Below are positions 1 through 9,279 of a stretch of 64,000 bases of DNA, one piece after another. Source of the stretch: Solea solea (taxonomy: Eukaryota; Chordata; Actinopteri; Pleuronectiformes; Soleidae); assembly GCF_958295425.1 (NCBI RefSeq), contig NC_081141.1:21440884-21504883 (forward strand). Direction: 5' to 3'. How positions within the stretch are numbered: position 1 is the first letter of the stretch; every line of letters starts with the position of its first letter. The notes under the pieces were generated by a model. The model did no database searches. It was not told where the DNA came from and saw nothing but the letters and a program-made list of their open reading frames with translations. Position numbers and translations under genes: made by a program.

Positions 1-3000
1 ACAGACCGTCAAACTGAGAGCACAACATGGTCTTTCTAAAAGTAGTAGGCACCTCTAATAACCTATGATAAGGATTTGCAGTGGGTCACATTGTAAAGTT
101 TGCTTTCAAACTCATAACAGCTCAGACAGTGTGCAATTACAAATGTTAAAATCAAACTTGAGATTATGCCAGGTTCTGGACAGTGCCATAGGAACAGTTT
201 GAGTGAGAACCACACGGAAGGGCCCCACATGGGTGAGACTAGAAACATGAGTGGTGTGTTACAGTATGTTACCTGGTCTCATCGAGGAGAGACAAGAGAA
301 CAAGTGTGTTTGTGACATAAAAGGCCCCATAAGGACATGACTGGAAACATGCGTGCGTGTGTGACATTAACTGGCCATTATCACACCACACAAAAAGTAA
401 TTCTGACAATGTGAACATTGGCCCATTTTGAAAGTAGAACAGCTTCATACAAGTCACCACAGATATTGGTGATGGATGCATCTACAATGTCATTTTACCT
501 GTGCGTTAGTCTCATCTGGCTTTGATTCCATGTGGAACATCTGAGGTAGAGGGTTGGTCTCTGTCTCTGCTGCTGCAGGAGTCTGAGGGTCTTTCACCTG
601 AAATTTAGATAGCAGACAAGAAGACAATTAGAACTGACAGAAATTACAACTGTATGTGGAGACATTTACAGGCTAATAAGGTTACCTAATGGTTAAACTG
701 TTTCTGAAACAGCACAGACCGTCAAACTGAGAGCACAACATAGTCTTTCTAAAAGTAGTAGGCACCTCTCATAACCTATGATAAGGATTTGCAGTGGGTC
801 ACATTGTAAAGTTTGCTTTCAAACTCATAACAGCTCAGACAGTGTGCAATTACAAATGTTAAAATCAAACTTGAGATTATGCCAGGTTCTGGACAGTGCC
901 ATAGGAACAGTTTGAGTGAGAACCACACGGAAGGGCCCCACATGGGTGAGACTAGAAACATGAGTGGTGTGTTACAGTATGTTACCTGGTCTCATCGAGG
1001 AGAGACAAGAGAACAAGTGTGTTTGTGACATAAAAGGCCCCATAAGGACATGACTAGAAACATGCGTGTGTGTGTGTGTGTGACATTAACTGGCCATTAT
1101 CACACCACCCAAAAAGTAATTCTGACAATGTGAACATTGGCCCATTTTGAAAGTAGAACAGCTTCATACAAGTCACCACAGATATTGGTGATGGATGCAT
1201 CTACAATGTCATTTTACCTGTGCGTTAGTCTCATCTGGCTTTGATTCCATGTGGAACATCTGAGGTAGAGGGTTGGTCTCTGTCTCTGCTGCTGCAGGAG
1301 TCTGAGGGTCTTTCACCTGAAATTTAGATAGCAGACAAGAAGACAATTAGAACTGACAGAAATCACAACTGTATGTGGAGACATTTACAGGCTAATAAGG
1401 TTACCTAATGGTTAAACTGTTTCTGAAACAGCACAGACCGTCAAACTGAGAGCACAACATGGTCTTTCTAAAAGTAGTAGGCACCTCTCATAACCTATGA
1501 TAAGGATTTGCAGTGGGTCACATTGTAAAGTTTGCTTTCAAACTCATAACAGCTCAGACGGTGTGCAATTACAAATGTTAAAATCAAACTTGAGATTATG
1601 CCAGGTTCTGGACAGTGCCATAGGAACAGTTTGAGTGAGAACCACACGGAAGGGCCCCACATGGGTGAGACTAGAAACATGAGTGGTGTGTTACAGTATG
1701 TTACCTGGTCTCATCGAGGAGAGACAAGAGAACAAGTGTGTTTGTGACATAAAAGGCCCCATAAGGACATGACTGGAAACATGCGTGTGTGTGTGTGTGA
1801 CATTAACTGGCCATTATCACACCACCCAAAAAGTACTTCTGACAATGTGAACATTGGTCCATTTTGAAAGTAGAACAGCTTCATACAAGTCACCACAGAT
1901 ATTGGTGATGGATGAGTCTACAATGTCATTTTACCTGTGCGTTAGTCTCATCTGGCTTTGATTCCATGTGGAACATCTGAGGTAGAGGGTTGGTCTCTGT
2001 CTCTGCTGCTGCAGGAGTCTGAGGGTCTTTCACCTGAAATTTAGATAGCAGACAAGAAGACAATTAGAACTGACAGAAATCACAACTGTATGTGGAGACA
2101 TTTACAGGCTAATAAGGTTACCTAATGGTTAAACTGTTTCTGAAACAGCACAGACCGTCAAACTGAGAGCACAACATGGTCTTTCTAAAAGTAGTAGGCA
2201 CCTCTCATAACCTATGATAAGGATTTGCAGTGGGTCACATTGTAAAGTTTGCTTTCAAACTCATAACAGCTCAGACAGTGTGCAATTACAAATGTTAAAA
2301 TCAAACTTGAGATTATGCCAGGTTCTGGACAGTGCCATAGGAACAGTTTGAGTGAGAACCACACGGAAGGGCCCCACATGGGTGAGACTAGAAACATGAG
2401 TGGTGTGTTACAGTATGTTACCTGGTCTCATCGAGGAGAGACAAGAGAACAAGTGTGTTTGTGACATAAAAGGCCCCATAAGGACATGACTGGAAACATG
2501 CGTGTGTGTGTGTGTGACATTAACTGGCCATTATCACACCACCCAAAAAGTACTTCTGACAATGTGAACATTGGTCCATTTTGAAAGTAGAACAGCTTCA
2601 TACAAGTCACCACAGATATTGGTGATGGATGAGTCTACAATGTCATTTTACCTGTGCGTTAGTCTCATCTGGCTTTGATTCCATGTGGAACATCTGAGGT
2701 AGAGGGTTGGTCTCTGTCTCTGCTGCTGCAGGAGTCTGAGGGTCTTTCACCTGAAATTTAGATAGCAGACAAGAAGACAATTAGAACTGACAGAAATCAC
2801 AACTGTATGTGGAGACATTTACAGGCTAATACGGTTACCTAATGGTTAAACTGTTTCTGAAACAGCACAGACCGTCAAACTGAGAGCACAACATAGTCTT
2901 TCTAAAAGTAGTAGGCACCTCTCACAACCTATGATAAGGATTTGCAGTGGGTCACATTGTAAAGTTTGCTTTGCTCAGACAGTGTGCAATTACAAATGTT

Positions 3001-6000
3001 AAAATCAAACTTGAGATTATGCCAGGTTCTGGACAGTGCCATAGGAACAGTTTGAGTGAGAACCACACGGAAGGGCCCCACATGGGAGAGACTGGAAACA
3101 TACGAGTGGTGTGTTACAGTATGTTACCTGGTCTCATCGAGGAGAGACAAGAGAACAAGTGTGTTTGTGACATAAAAGGCCCCATAAGGACATGACTGGA
3201 AACATGCGTGTGTGTGTGACATTAACTGGCCATTATCACACCACCCAAAAAGTAATTCTGACAATGTGAACATTGGCCCATTTTGAAAGTAGAACAGCTT
3301 CATACAAGTCACCACAGATATTGGTGATGGATGAGTCTACAATGTCATTTTACCTGTGCGTTAGTCTCATCTGGCTTTGATTCCATGTGGAACATCTGAG
3401 GTAGAGGGTTGGTCTCTGTCTCTGCTGCTGCAGGAGTCTGAGGGTCTTTCACCTGAAATTTAGATAGCAGACAAGAAGACAATTAGAACTGACAGAAATC
3501 ACAACTGTATGTGGAGACATTTACAGGCTAATAAGGTTACCTAATGGTTAAACTGTTCCTGAAACAGCACAGACCGTCAAACTGAGAGCACAACATAGTC
3601 TTTCTAAAAGTAGTAGGCACCTCTAATAACCTATGATAAGGATTTGCAGTGGGTCACATTGTAAAGTTTGCTTTCAAACTCATAACAGCTCAGACAGTGT
3701 GCAATTACAAATGTTAAAATTGAACTTGAGATTATGTCAGGTTCTGGACAGTGCCATAGGAACAGTTTGAGTGAGAACCACACGGAAGGGCCCCACATGG
3801 GTGAGACTAGAAACATGAGTGGTGTGTTACAGTATGTTACCTGGTCTCATTAAGGAGGGCCAGAGAACAAGTGTGTTTGTGACATAAAAGGCCCCATAAG
3901 GACATGACTAGAAACATGCGTGTGTGTGTGTGTGTGTGACATTAACTGGCCATTATCACACCACCCAAAAAGTAATTCTGACAATGTGAACATTGGCCCA
4001 TTTTGAAAGTAGAACAGCTTCATACAAGTCACCACAGATATTGGTGATGGATGCATCTACAATGTCATTTTACCTGTGCGTTAGTCTCATCTGGCTTTGA
4101 TTCCATGTGGAACATCTGAGGTAGAGGGTTGGTCTCTGTCTCTGCTGCTGCAGGAGTCTGAGGGTCTTTCACCTGAAATTTAGATAGCAGACAAGAAGAC
4201 AATTAGAACTGACAGAAATCACAACTGTATGTGGAGACATTTACAGGCTAATAAGGTTACCTAATGGTTAAACTGTTTCTGAAACAGCACAGACCGTCAA
4301 ACTGAGAGCACAACATAGTCTTTCTAAAAGTAGTAGGCACCTCTCATAACCTATGATAAGGATTTGCAGTGGGTCACATTGTAAAGTTTGCTTTCAAACT
4401 CATAACAGCTCAGACAGTGTGCAATTACAAATGTTAAAATCAAACTTGAGATTATGCTAGGTTCTGGACAGTGCCATAGGAACAGTTTGAGTGAGAACCA
4501 CACGGAAGGGCCCCACATGGGTGAGACTAGAAACATACGAGTGGTGTGTTACAGTATGTTACCTGGTCTCATCGAGGAGAGACGAGAGAACAAGTGTGTT
4601 TGTGACATAAAAGGCCCCATAAGGACATGACTGGAAACATGCGTGTGTGTGTGTGACATTAACTGGCCATTATCACACCACCCAAAAAGTAATTCTGACA
4701 ATGTGAACATTGGCCCATTTTGAAAGTAGAACAGCTTCATACAAGTCACCACAGATATTGGTGATGGATGCATCTACAATGTCATTTTACCTGTGCGTTA
4801 GTCTCATCTGGCTTTGATTCCATGTGGAACATCTGAGGTAGAGGGCTGGTCTCTGTCTCTGCTGCTGCAGGAGTCTGAGGGTCTTTCACCTGAAATTTAG
4901 ATAGCAGACAAGAAGACAATTAGAACTGACAGAAATCACAACTGTATGTGGAGACATTTACAGGCTAATAAGGTTACCTAATGGTTAAACTGTTTCTGAA
5001 AGCACAGACCGTCAAACTGAGAGCACAACATAGTCTTTCTAAAAGTAGTAGGCACCTCTCACAACCTATGATAAGGATTTGCAGTGGGTCACATTGTAAA
5101 GTTTGCTTTCAAACTCATAACAGCTCAGACAGTGTGCAATTACAAATGTTAAAATCAAACTTGAGATTATGCTAGGTTCTGGACAGTGCCATAGGAACAG
5201 TTTGAGTGAGAACCACACGGAAGGGCCCCACATGGGTGAGACTAGAAACATACGAGTGGTGTGTTACAGTATGTTACCTGGTCTCATCGAGGAGAGACAA
5301 GAGAACAAGTGTGTTTGTGACATAAAAGGCCCCATAAGGACATGACTGGAAACATGCGTGTGTGTGTGTGACATTAACTGGCCATTATCACACCACCCAA
5401 AAAGTACTTCTGACAATGTGAACATTGGCCCATTTGAAAGTAGAACAGCTTCATACAAGTCACCACAGATATTGGTGATGGATGCATCTACAATGTCATT
5501 TTACCTGTGCGTTAGTCTCATCTGGCTTTGATTCCATGTGGAACATCTGAGGTAGAGGGTTGGTCTCTGTCTCTGCTGCTGCAGGAGTCTGAGGGTCTTT
5601 CACCTGAAATTTAGATAGCAGACAAGAAGACAATTAGAACTGACAGAAATCACAACTGTATGTGGAGACATTTACAGGCTAATACGGTTACCTAATGGTT
5701 AAACTGTTTCTGAAACAGCACAGACCGTCAAACTGAGAGCACAACATAGTCTTTCTAAAAGTAGTAGGCACCTCTCATAACCTATGATAAGGATTTGCAG
5801 TGGGTCACATTGTAAAGTTTGCTTTGCTCAGACAGTGTGCAATTACAAATGTTAAAATCAAACTTGAGATTATGCTAGGTTCTGGACAGTGCCATAGGAA
5901 CAGTTTGAGTGAGAACCACACGGAAGGGCCCCACATGGGTGAGACTAGAAACATACGAGTGGTGTGTTACAGTATGTTACCTGGTCTCATCGAGGAGAGA

Positions 6001-7010
6001 CGAGAGAACAAGTGTGTTTGTGACATAAAAGGCCCCATAAGGACATGACTGGAAACATGCGTGTGTGTGTGACATTAACTGGCCATTATCACACCACCCA
6101 AAAAGTAATTCTGACAATGTGAACATTGGCCCATTTTGAAAGTAGAACAGCTTCATACAAGTCACCACAGATATTGGTGATGGATGCATCTACAATGTCA
6201 TTTTACCTGTGCGTTAGTCTCATCTGGCTTTGATTCCATGTGGAACATCTGAAGTAGAGGGTTGGTCTCTGTCTCTGCTGCTGCAGGAGTCTGAGGGTCT
6301 TTCACCTGAAATTTAGATAGCAGACAAGAAGACAATTAGAACTGACAGAAATCACAACTGTATGTGGAGACATTTACAGGCTAATAAGGTTACCTAATGG
6401 TTAAACTGTTTCTGAAACAGCACAGACCGTCAAACTGAGAGCACAACATAGTCTTTCTAAAAGTAGTAGGCACCTCTCACAACCTATGATAAGGATTTGC
6501 AGTGGGTCACATTGTAAAGTTTGCTTTCAAACTCATAACAGCTCAGACAGTGTGCAATTACAAATGTTAAAATCAAACTTGAGATTATGCCAGGTTCTGG
6601 ACAGTGCCATAGGAACAGTTTGAGTGAGAACCACACGGAAGGGCCCCACATGGGTGAGACTAGAAACATACGAGTGGTGTGTTACAGTATGTTACCTGGT
6701 CTCATCGAGGAGAGACAAGAGAACAAGTGTGTTTGTGACATAAAAGGCCCCATAAGGACATGACTGGAAACATGCGTGTGTGTGGGACATTAACTGGCCA
6801 TTATCACACCACCCAAAAAGGAAATCTGACAATGTGTACATTGGCCCATTTGAAAGTAGAACAGCTTCATACAAGTCACCACAGATATTGGTGATGGATG
6901 CGTCTACAATGTCATTTTACCTGTGCGTTAGTCTCATCTGGCTTTGATTCCATGTGGAACATCTGAGGTAGAGGGCTGGTCTCTGTCTCTGTTGCTGCAG
7001 GAGTCTTCAC
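1..7010 (-). repeat. Tandem array of ~0.7-kb units, each carrying one symmetric exon
   Basis: Ten head-to-tail units, the first cut by the window edge. Exon copies lie at 499-597, 1218-1316, 1935-2033, 2652-2750, 3354-3452, 4074-4172, 4791-4889, 5505-5603, 6207-6305 (99 nt each) and 6921-7010 (90 nt). Start-to-start spacing is 719, 717, 717, 702, 720, 717, 714, 702 and 714 bp. Read on the minus strand every copy is flanked by a good acceptor (TAAATTTCAG in the 99-nt copies) and CAG|gtaaaatg. The 33-residue product starts VKDPQTPAAAETE, continues NPLPQMFHMES and ends KPDETNAQ; it is acidic, rich in Pro, Thr, Ala and Glu, and probably disordered. Seven of the nine full copies are identical; 4791 has Asn to Ser and 6207 has Pro to Leu. 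The introns of about 620 bp are almost as similar and differ mainly in a (GT)n tract and a 15-bp deletion. All exons are phase 0, so any number can be skipped or added without a frameshift. Confidence 0.9.
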
Positions 7011-7882
7011 CTGGATTTCAATTAAACAAGAATCAAACAAACTGATGTTAAATCATATCACACAGATCAAAGATCACATGCATTCCCATAGATAAACTCA
7101 TATGGGAAACAATATTGGACAAAATTTGCTTTTACAAGATGGCACATTTTTACACACTCATTTGTCAAAAAAAATATTCATGCTGAATCTAACCAACTCA
7201 CCATACTGCGCCAAGGCCATTTTGCATCACCATAGCTGTAGTCAATTTCAGATCCTATATCTATTTTCTTCAGGGCAAAAAGGCACAAGTGCGGCTTGTT
7301 GTTTACTATGATTTTTCTCATGACACAATTTGGATTTTTGTGGTTGTCATTGACTAATCTTCCAAGAGATCCATCTTCTTCAGATGCATCAAGGCTGAAA
7401 AGTACAAGAAATCAGTTTTGTTGGAAGACATAATTTTAGTACTCGTGCTTTAGTTCAATCATTAACTATTAAAAGTTTATTTCAGGGTTCAAGGTTAATT
7501 TCTCTAATCTATAAAAAACATCTCTTTACATGCTCACCACAAGTGACGGTTCTGCCACTCAAAGTCAAAGAGAAATGTGGAGTCAATCTCTGAGTACGGT
7601 AGTGACCGGCATTCTTCCTGTGTGAGGAGTTTACCCCTGTACTCCAAAACAAAGTCCCCTGGTTCAATGGGCTGCGTCGCAAACACTCCTCTTCCTAGAA
7701 GAATATAACAAAGAAAACGATTAATTTGCTTTTGAAATGCACAAGTTCTGTCAAGGAACCTTCTACAACTTACCTTTGAAACTGTCTATGAGTCTTGACA
7801 TAAATCCAGACTTGTCAGTGCAAGACAGAATATATGTCTTTGCATCATCTACAGGCTTTATCCTTCTCCTCCTTTTGGACAT
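499..7882 (-). CDS. KMT5A-like SET-domain protein with tandem-exon repeat tail (3' end outside window)
   Basis: Spliced minus-strand gene. Coding exons in transcript order are 7882-7774, 7694-7538, 7394-7202, 7010-6921, then nine 99-nt exons ending at 499. Every junction has GT-AG signals and the reading phases fit (1, 2, 0, then 0 throughout). Residues 1-153 hold an N-terminal basic stretch (MSKRRRRIK) and a KMT5A/SET8-type SET domain: GRGVFATQPIEPGDFVLEYRG at about 37-57, LGRLVNDNHKNPNC at 99-112, KPHLCLFAL at 122-130 and EIDYSYGDAKWPWR at 138-151. In the family this domain transfers methyl groups from S-adenosylmethionine to lysine, histone H4 Lys20 for KMT5A itself. Here the Asn-His-Ser motif reads Asn-Asp-Asn and the Tyr-Asp-Tyr-Gly motif reads Tyr-Ser-Tyr-Gly, so activity and substrate are uncertain. 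From residue 154 the protein is a repeat tail with no stop in the window. The start ATG was chosen because it opens exon 2, has A at -3, and gives the SET frame; an upstream ATG lies out of frame. The SET assignment is firm; membership of the tail exons in the mature mRNA is inferred from splice sites and phase. Confidence 0.82.
6921..7010 (-). CDS. Exon 5: first, divergent copy of the tail repeat (90 nt)
   Basis: This is the array copy nearest the SET exons. It is 90 nt (30 codons) and lacks three codons present in the other copies: it begins VKTPAATETE instead of VKDPQTPAAAETE. Its acceptor is gaaatccag at 7011-7019, in sequence that is no longer related to the array, so it marks the array's 5' boundary. 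The donor CAG|gtaaaatg matches all the others. It carries Ser where most copies have Asn (ETETS against ETETN), a change shared only with the copy at 4791-4889. Greater divergence at the array edge is typical of tandem arrays homogenised from the middle. Confidence 0.7.
7202..7394 (-). CDS. Exon 4: SET domain C-terminal half (catalytic motifs)
   Basis: This exon is 193 nt, with acceptor acttttcag at 7395-7403 and donor CAGTATG|gtgagt at 7201. It encodes LDASEEDGSLGRLVNDN, HKNPNC, KPHLCLFALKKIDIGSEI and DYSYGDAKWPWRSM. The order and spacing match the KMT5A motifs LGRLINHS, GNC, PHLILIA and LLYDYGD. Two changes stand out: His of the NHS motif is Asp, and Asp of the YDYG motif is Ser. Both tyrosines of the YxYG motif are kept. 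The exon ends in phase 0, matching the symmetric tail exons downstream. Confidence 0.87.
7538..7694 (-). CDS. Exon 3: SET domain N-terminal half
   Basis: This exon is 157 nt, with acceptor ttcttctag at 7695-7703 and donor TTGTG|gtgagc at 7537. It encodes GRGVFATQPIEPGDFVLEYRG, which matches the GxG-containing cofactor-binding start of KMT5A-type SET domains (Gly-Arg-Gly-Val and Gly-Asp-Phe-Val-x-Glu-Tyr). It continues through a Cys/acidic stretch to FLFDFEWQNRHL, the counterpart of the YYFQ-like strand that precedes the YCVDAT segment in KMT5A. It enters in phase 1 and leaves in phase 2, joining exons 2 and 4 without a frameshift. Confidence 0.85.
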
Positions 7883-7889
7883 AATGGCT
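7774..7889 (-). CDS. Exon 2: translation start and basic N-terminus
   Basis: This exon is 116 nt. Its acceptor follows a TTTTCACAG tract at 7890-7898 and its donor is AAAG|gtaagt at 7773. The ATG (bases 7882-7880) lies seven bases inside the exon, so 109 nt are coding: 36 codons plus one base. The peptide begins with SKRRRRIKP and contains DDAKTYILS and MSRLIDSFK. These have no motif I recognise beyond a possible nuclear-localising basic patch; in KMT5A proteins a helix-rich segment precedes the SET domain at this place. Confidence 0.8.
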
Positions 7890-8538
7890 CTGTGAAAATA
7901 TTTTTAATTATTACTACACATACGATATAAGAGATTTGTTCAGTGAGTCAAGTTTATATTGTCATGAGTTGCCTAGATTGCTAACTGCTGATATACATAA
8001 AACAATTATTGAAAACAAACAGTAGTGTTTCCCCTGGGTTTATGGCATGTTGTCCTCTTCTCTCTCTATCAGGTTATAGGTGTGTGTGATTATGCGTTTG
8101 TTTGTGTGTAAAAATGAAATAGCTTTGCTTTAATTAGATCAATAACATCATTATTTTCCCATACTGAATGTCAAGTTAATTTCATTTATCAAAAAACTTC
8201 AAAAGATGTAATTTCAGGTCACTTTTCCCATGTTTAATTTGAATTAATAATGATATTAATTATCTAATTTAAGCAAAGATAAAAAAAGAGGTCACTTAAT
8301 TAGTTCAAGAGTTAATTTATAAAGCTCTTAAGCACTTTTGGATTTCATTTTCAATTTTAGGGAGTTGATATACAGTTTAATTTCATTATAGTAGCATGTA
8401 AAGATGGGTATTTTTTTATAAACTTAGACGAAAGGCTAGTCCAAATTTATAGATTTATAATTTCATTTATATTTATACATTTCTAGACTATTAGACTTTG
8501 TGCCTTATATAATTTGTCTTATATAATTGTCTTAAAAA
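7890..8538. other. AT-rich part of intron 1, no further feature
   Basis: Low-GC intronic sequence with many A/T runs and a GT-rich patch near 8075-8110. No exon, RNA gene or recognisable mobile element was seen. Confidence 0.5.
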
Positions 8539-8810
8539 GATCGCTAGCTGCTAATGTTAGCAGCTAGCGATCGCTAACTGCTAATGTTAGCAGCTAGCGA
8601 TCGCTAACGTTAGCGCTAATGTTAGCTCGCCCATTATATCGCTAAGTTAGCAGCTAACCGCGAGTAGCTAACGGTAGCAGCAAACAGTTATTGTAATAAT
8701 CTGTAAAAGAAAATCGCGAGCTGCTAATGTTAGCACGCGTATTATATAGCTTACGCCAGCAGCTAAACACAACTAGTTTACAGTAGCAGCTAACAGTTAC
8801 TGTAATAAAT
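8539..8810. repeat. Palindromic TTAGC-rich repeat cluster in intron 1
   Basis: Bases 8539-8554 and 8557-8572 form a perfect 16-bp inverted repeat (arm GATCGCTAGCTGCTAA) around a 2-base centre. A near copy follows to about 8630. Two longer imperfect direct copies then occur at about 8631-8699 and 8738-8807; both run from an ATTATAT segment to a CAGTTA-TGTAATAA segment. The dominant words are GCTAA, TTAGC and TAGCAGCTA. Such GCTAACGTTAGC-type palindromes are frequent in fish genomes; this is a simple local amplification or a degraded palindromic element. Confidence 0.7.
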
Positions 8811-8863
8811 TAATTAACATAACTAAGATATAAACGATATAAATCCAACAAATTCACACCTAC

Positions 8864-8953
8864 CTGTTGCATGCTGTCGATCTTGAGCTTGATCTTCCTC
8901 TTCTTCTTGTTAAAACCCTACCCACTTCCTGAAGTGTGTAAACAAACTTCCGG
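8864..8953 (-). other. Exon 1: 5' noncoding exon with upstream ATG
   Basis: The proposed first exon ends in GCATGCAACAG|gtaggt, a strong donor at 8863, and pairs with the acceptor at 7890. The transcription start is not visible; the right limit given is the ETS motif at 8946-8953. An ATG at 8872-8870 opens a short upstream frame that crosses the splice junction and stops at 7845, overlapping the main start out of frame. The first intron (7890-8863) is AT-rich and holds the palindromic TTAGC repeat cluster but no other recognisable element. Confidence 0.5.
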
Positions 8954-9010
8954 TGTGTGTGTGTCCGTACCTTCCACCTTACAAGCTCCGGGGGGCGGTA
9001 GTGAGCAAAA
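8940..9010 (-). promoter_or_regulatory. Putative TATA-less promoter with ETS motif
   Basis: CCGGAAGT on the minus strand (8946-8953) is a canonical ETS/GABP site. It sits within a short GT- and G-rich stretch that also holds GGGGGGCGGT at 8991-9000, an Sp1-like GC box. No TATA box is visible at a fitting distance. ETS plus GC box without TATA is typical of housekeeping-type vertebrate promoters. The placement just upstream of the inferred exon 1 supports the call; the start site itself is inferred. Confidence 0.4.
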
Positions 9011-9120
9011 AGTTTACACACACTTACACACACATTTCCAGTTTTTCTGACCTTGTGGGCCAAGTGAAAAAAAAGCAAGAGGGGCATCAGGGGGGGCTGC
9101 AAAGCTCATTTTGAATGAAA

Positions 9121-9158
9121 ACCGGTGTGGGGCCCACCATTTAGGGCCCCATACCGGT
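9121..9158. repeat. GGGCCC-centred inverted repeat
   Basis: ACCGGTGTGGGGCCC (9121-9135) faces GGGCCCCATACCGGT (9144-9158): 15-bp arms with one mismatch around an 8-base loop. Further GTGGGCCCC-like and GCGGTTGGTG/GCGGTGGG words follow to about 9205, so it may be a decayed minisatellite. The TGTGGGGCCC word also occurs, in reverse complement, in every intron of the nearby array. Confidence 0.6.
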
Positions 9159-9222
9159 TGTGGGCCCCCCGCGGTTGGTGTGCTCCCTGCGGTGGGACCC
9201 CATGAAGTAAGAAATGTAAGTG

Positions 9223-9225
<3 letters not shown>

Positions 9226-9276
<51 letters not shown>
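9226..9276. repeat. (CA)n microsatellite
   Basis: About 25 uninterrupted CA dinucleotides upstream of the SET-domain gene. Confidence 0.95.

Positions 9277-9279
<3 letters not shown>

Noticed and set aside
63..6669. Repeated minus-strand 61-codon open frame starting MFLVSPMWGPSVW in nearly every array unit
   Set aside because: It lies in the intron between the 99-nt exons and recurs only because the whole unit is duplicated. It lacks a family match, splice support or a sign of selection distinct from flanking intron.
1..7010. Array as a CRISPR-like or satellite centromeric repeat
   Set aside because: The units are about 0.7 kb, carry splice-bounded phase-0 blocks and lie directly downstream of coding exons of the same strand, which fits exon duplication rather than either of those.
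8860..9102. Minus-strand 80-codon frame over the proposed promoter and exon 1
   Set aside because: It would need a transcript starting well upstream of the ETS motif, reads through the GT-rich tract and past the strong donor at 8863; the SET gene does not use this frame.
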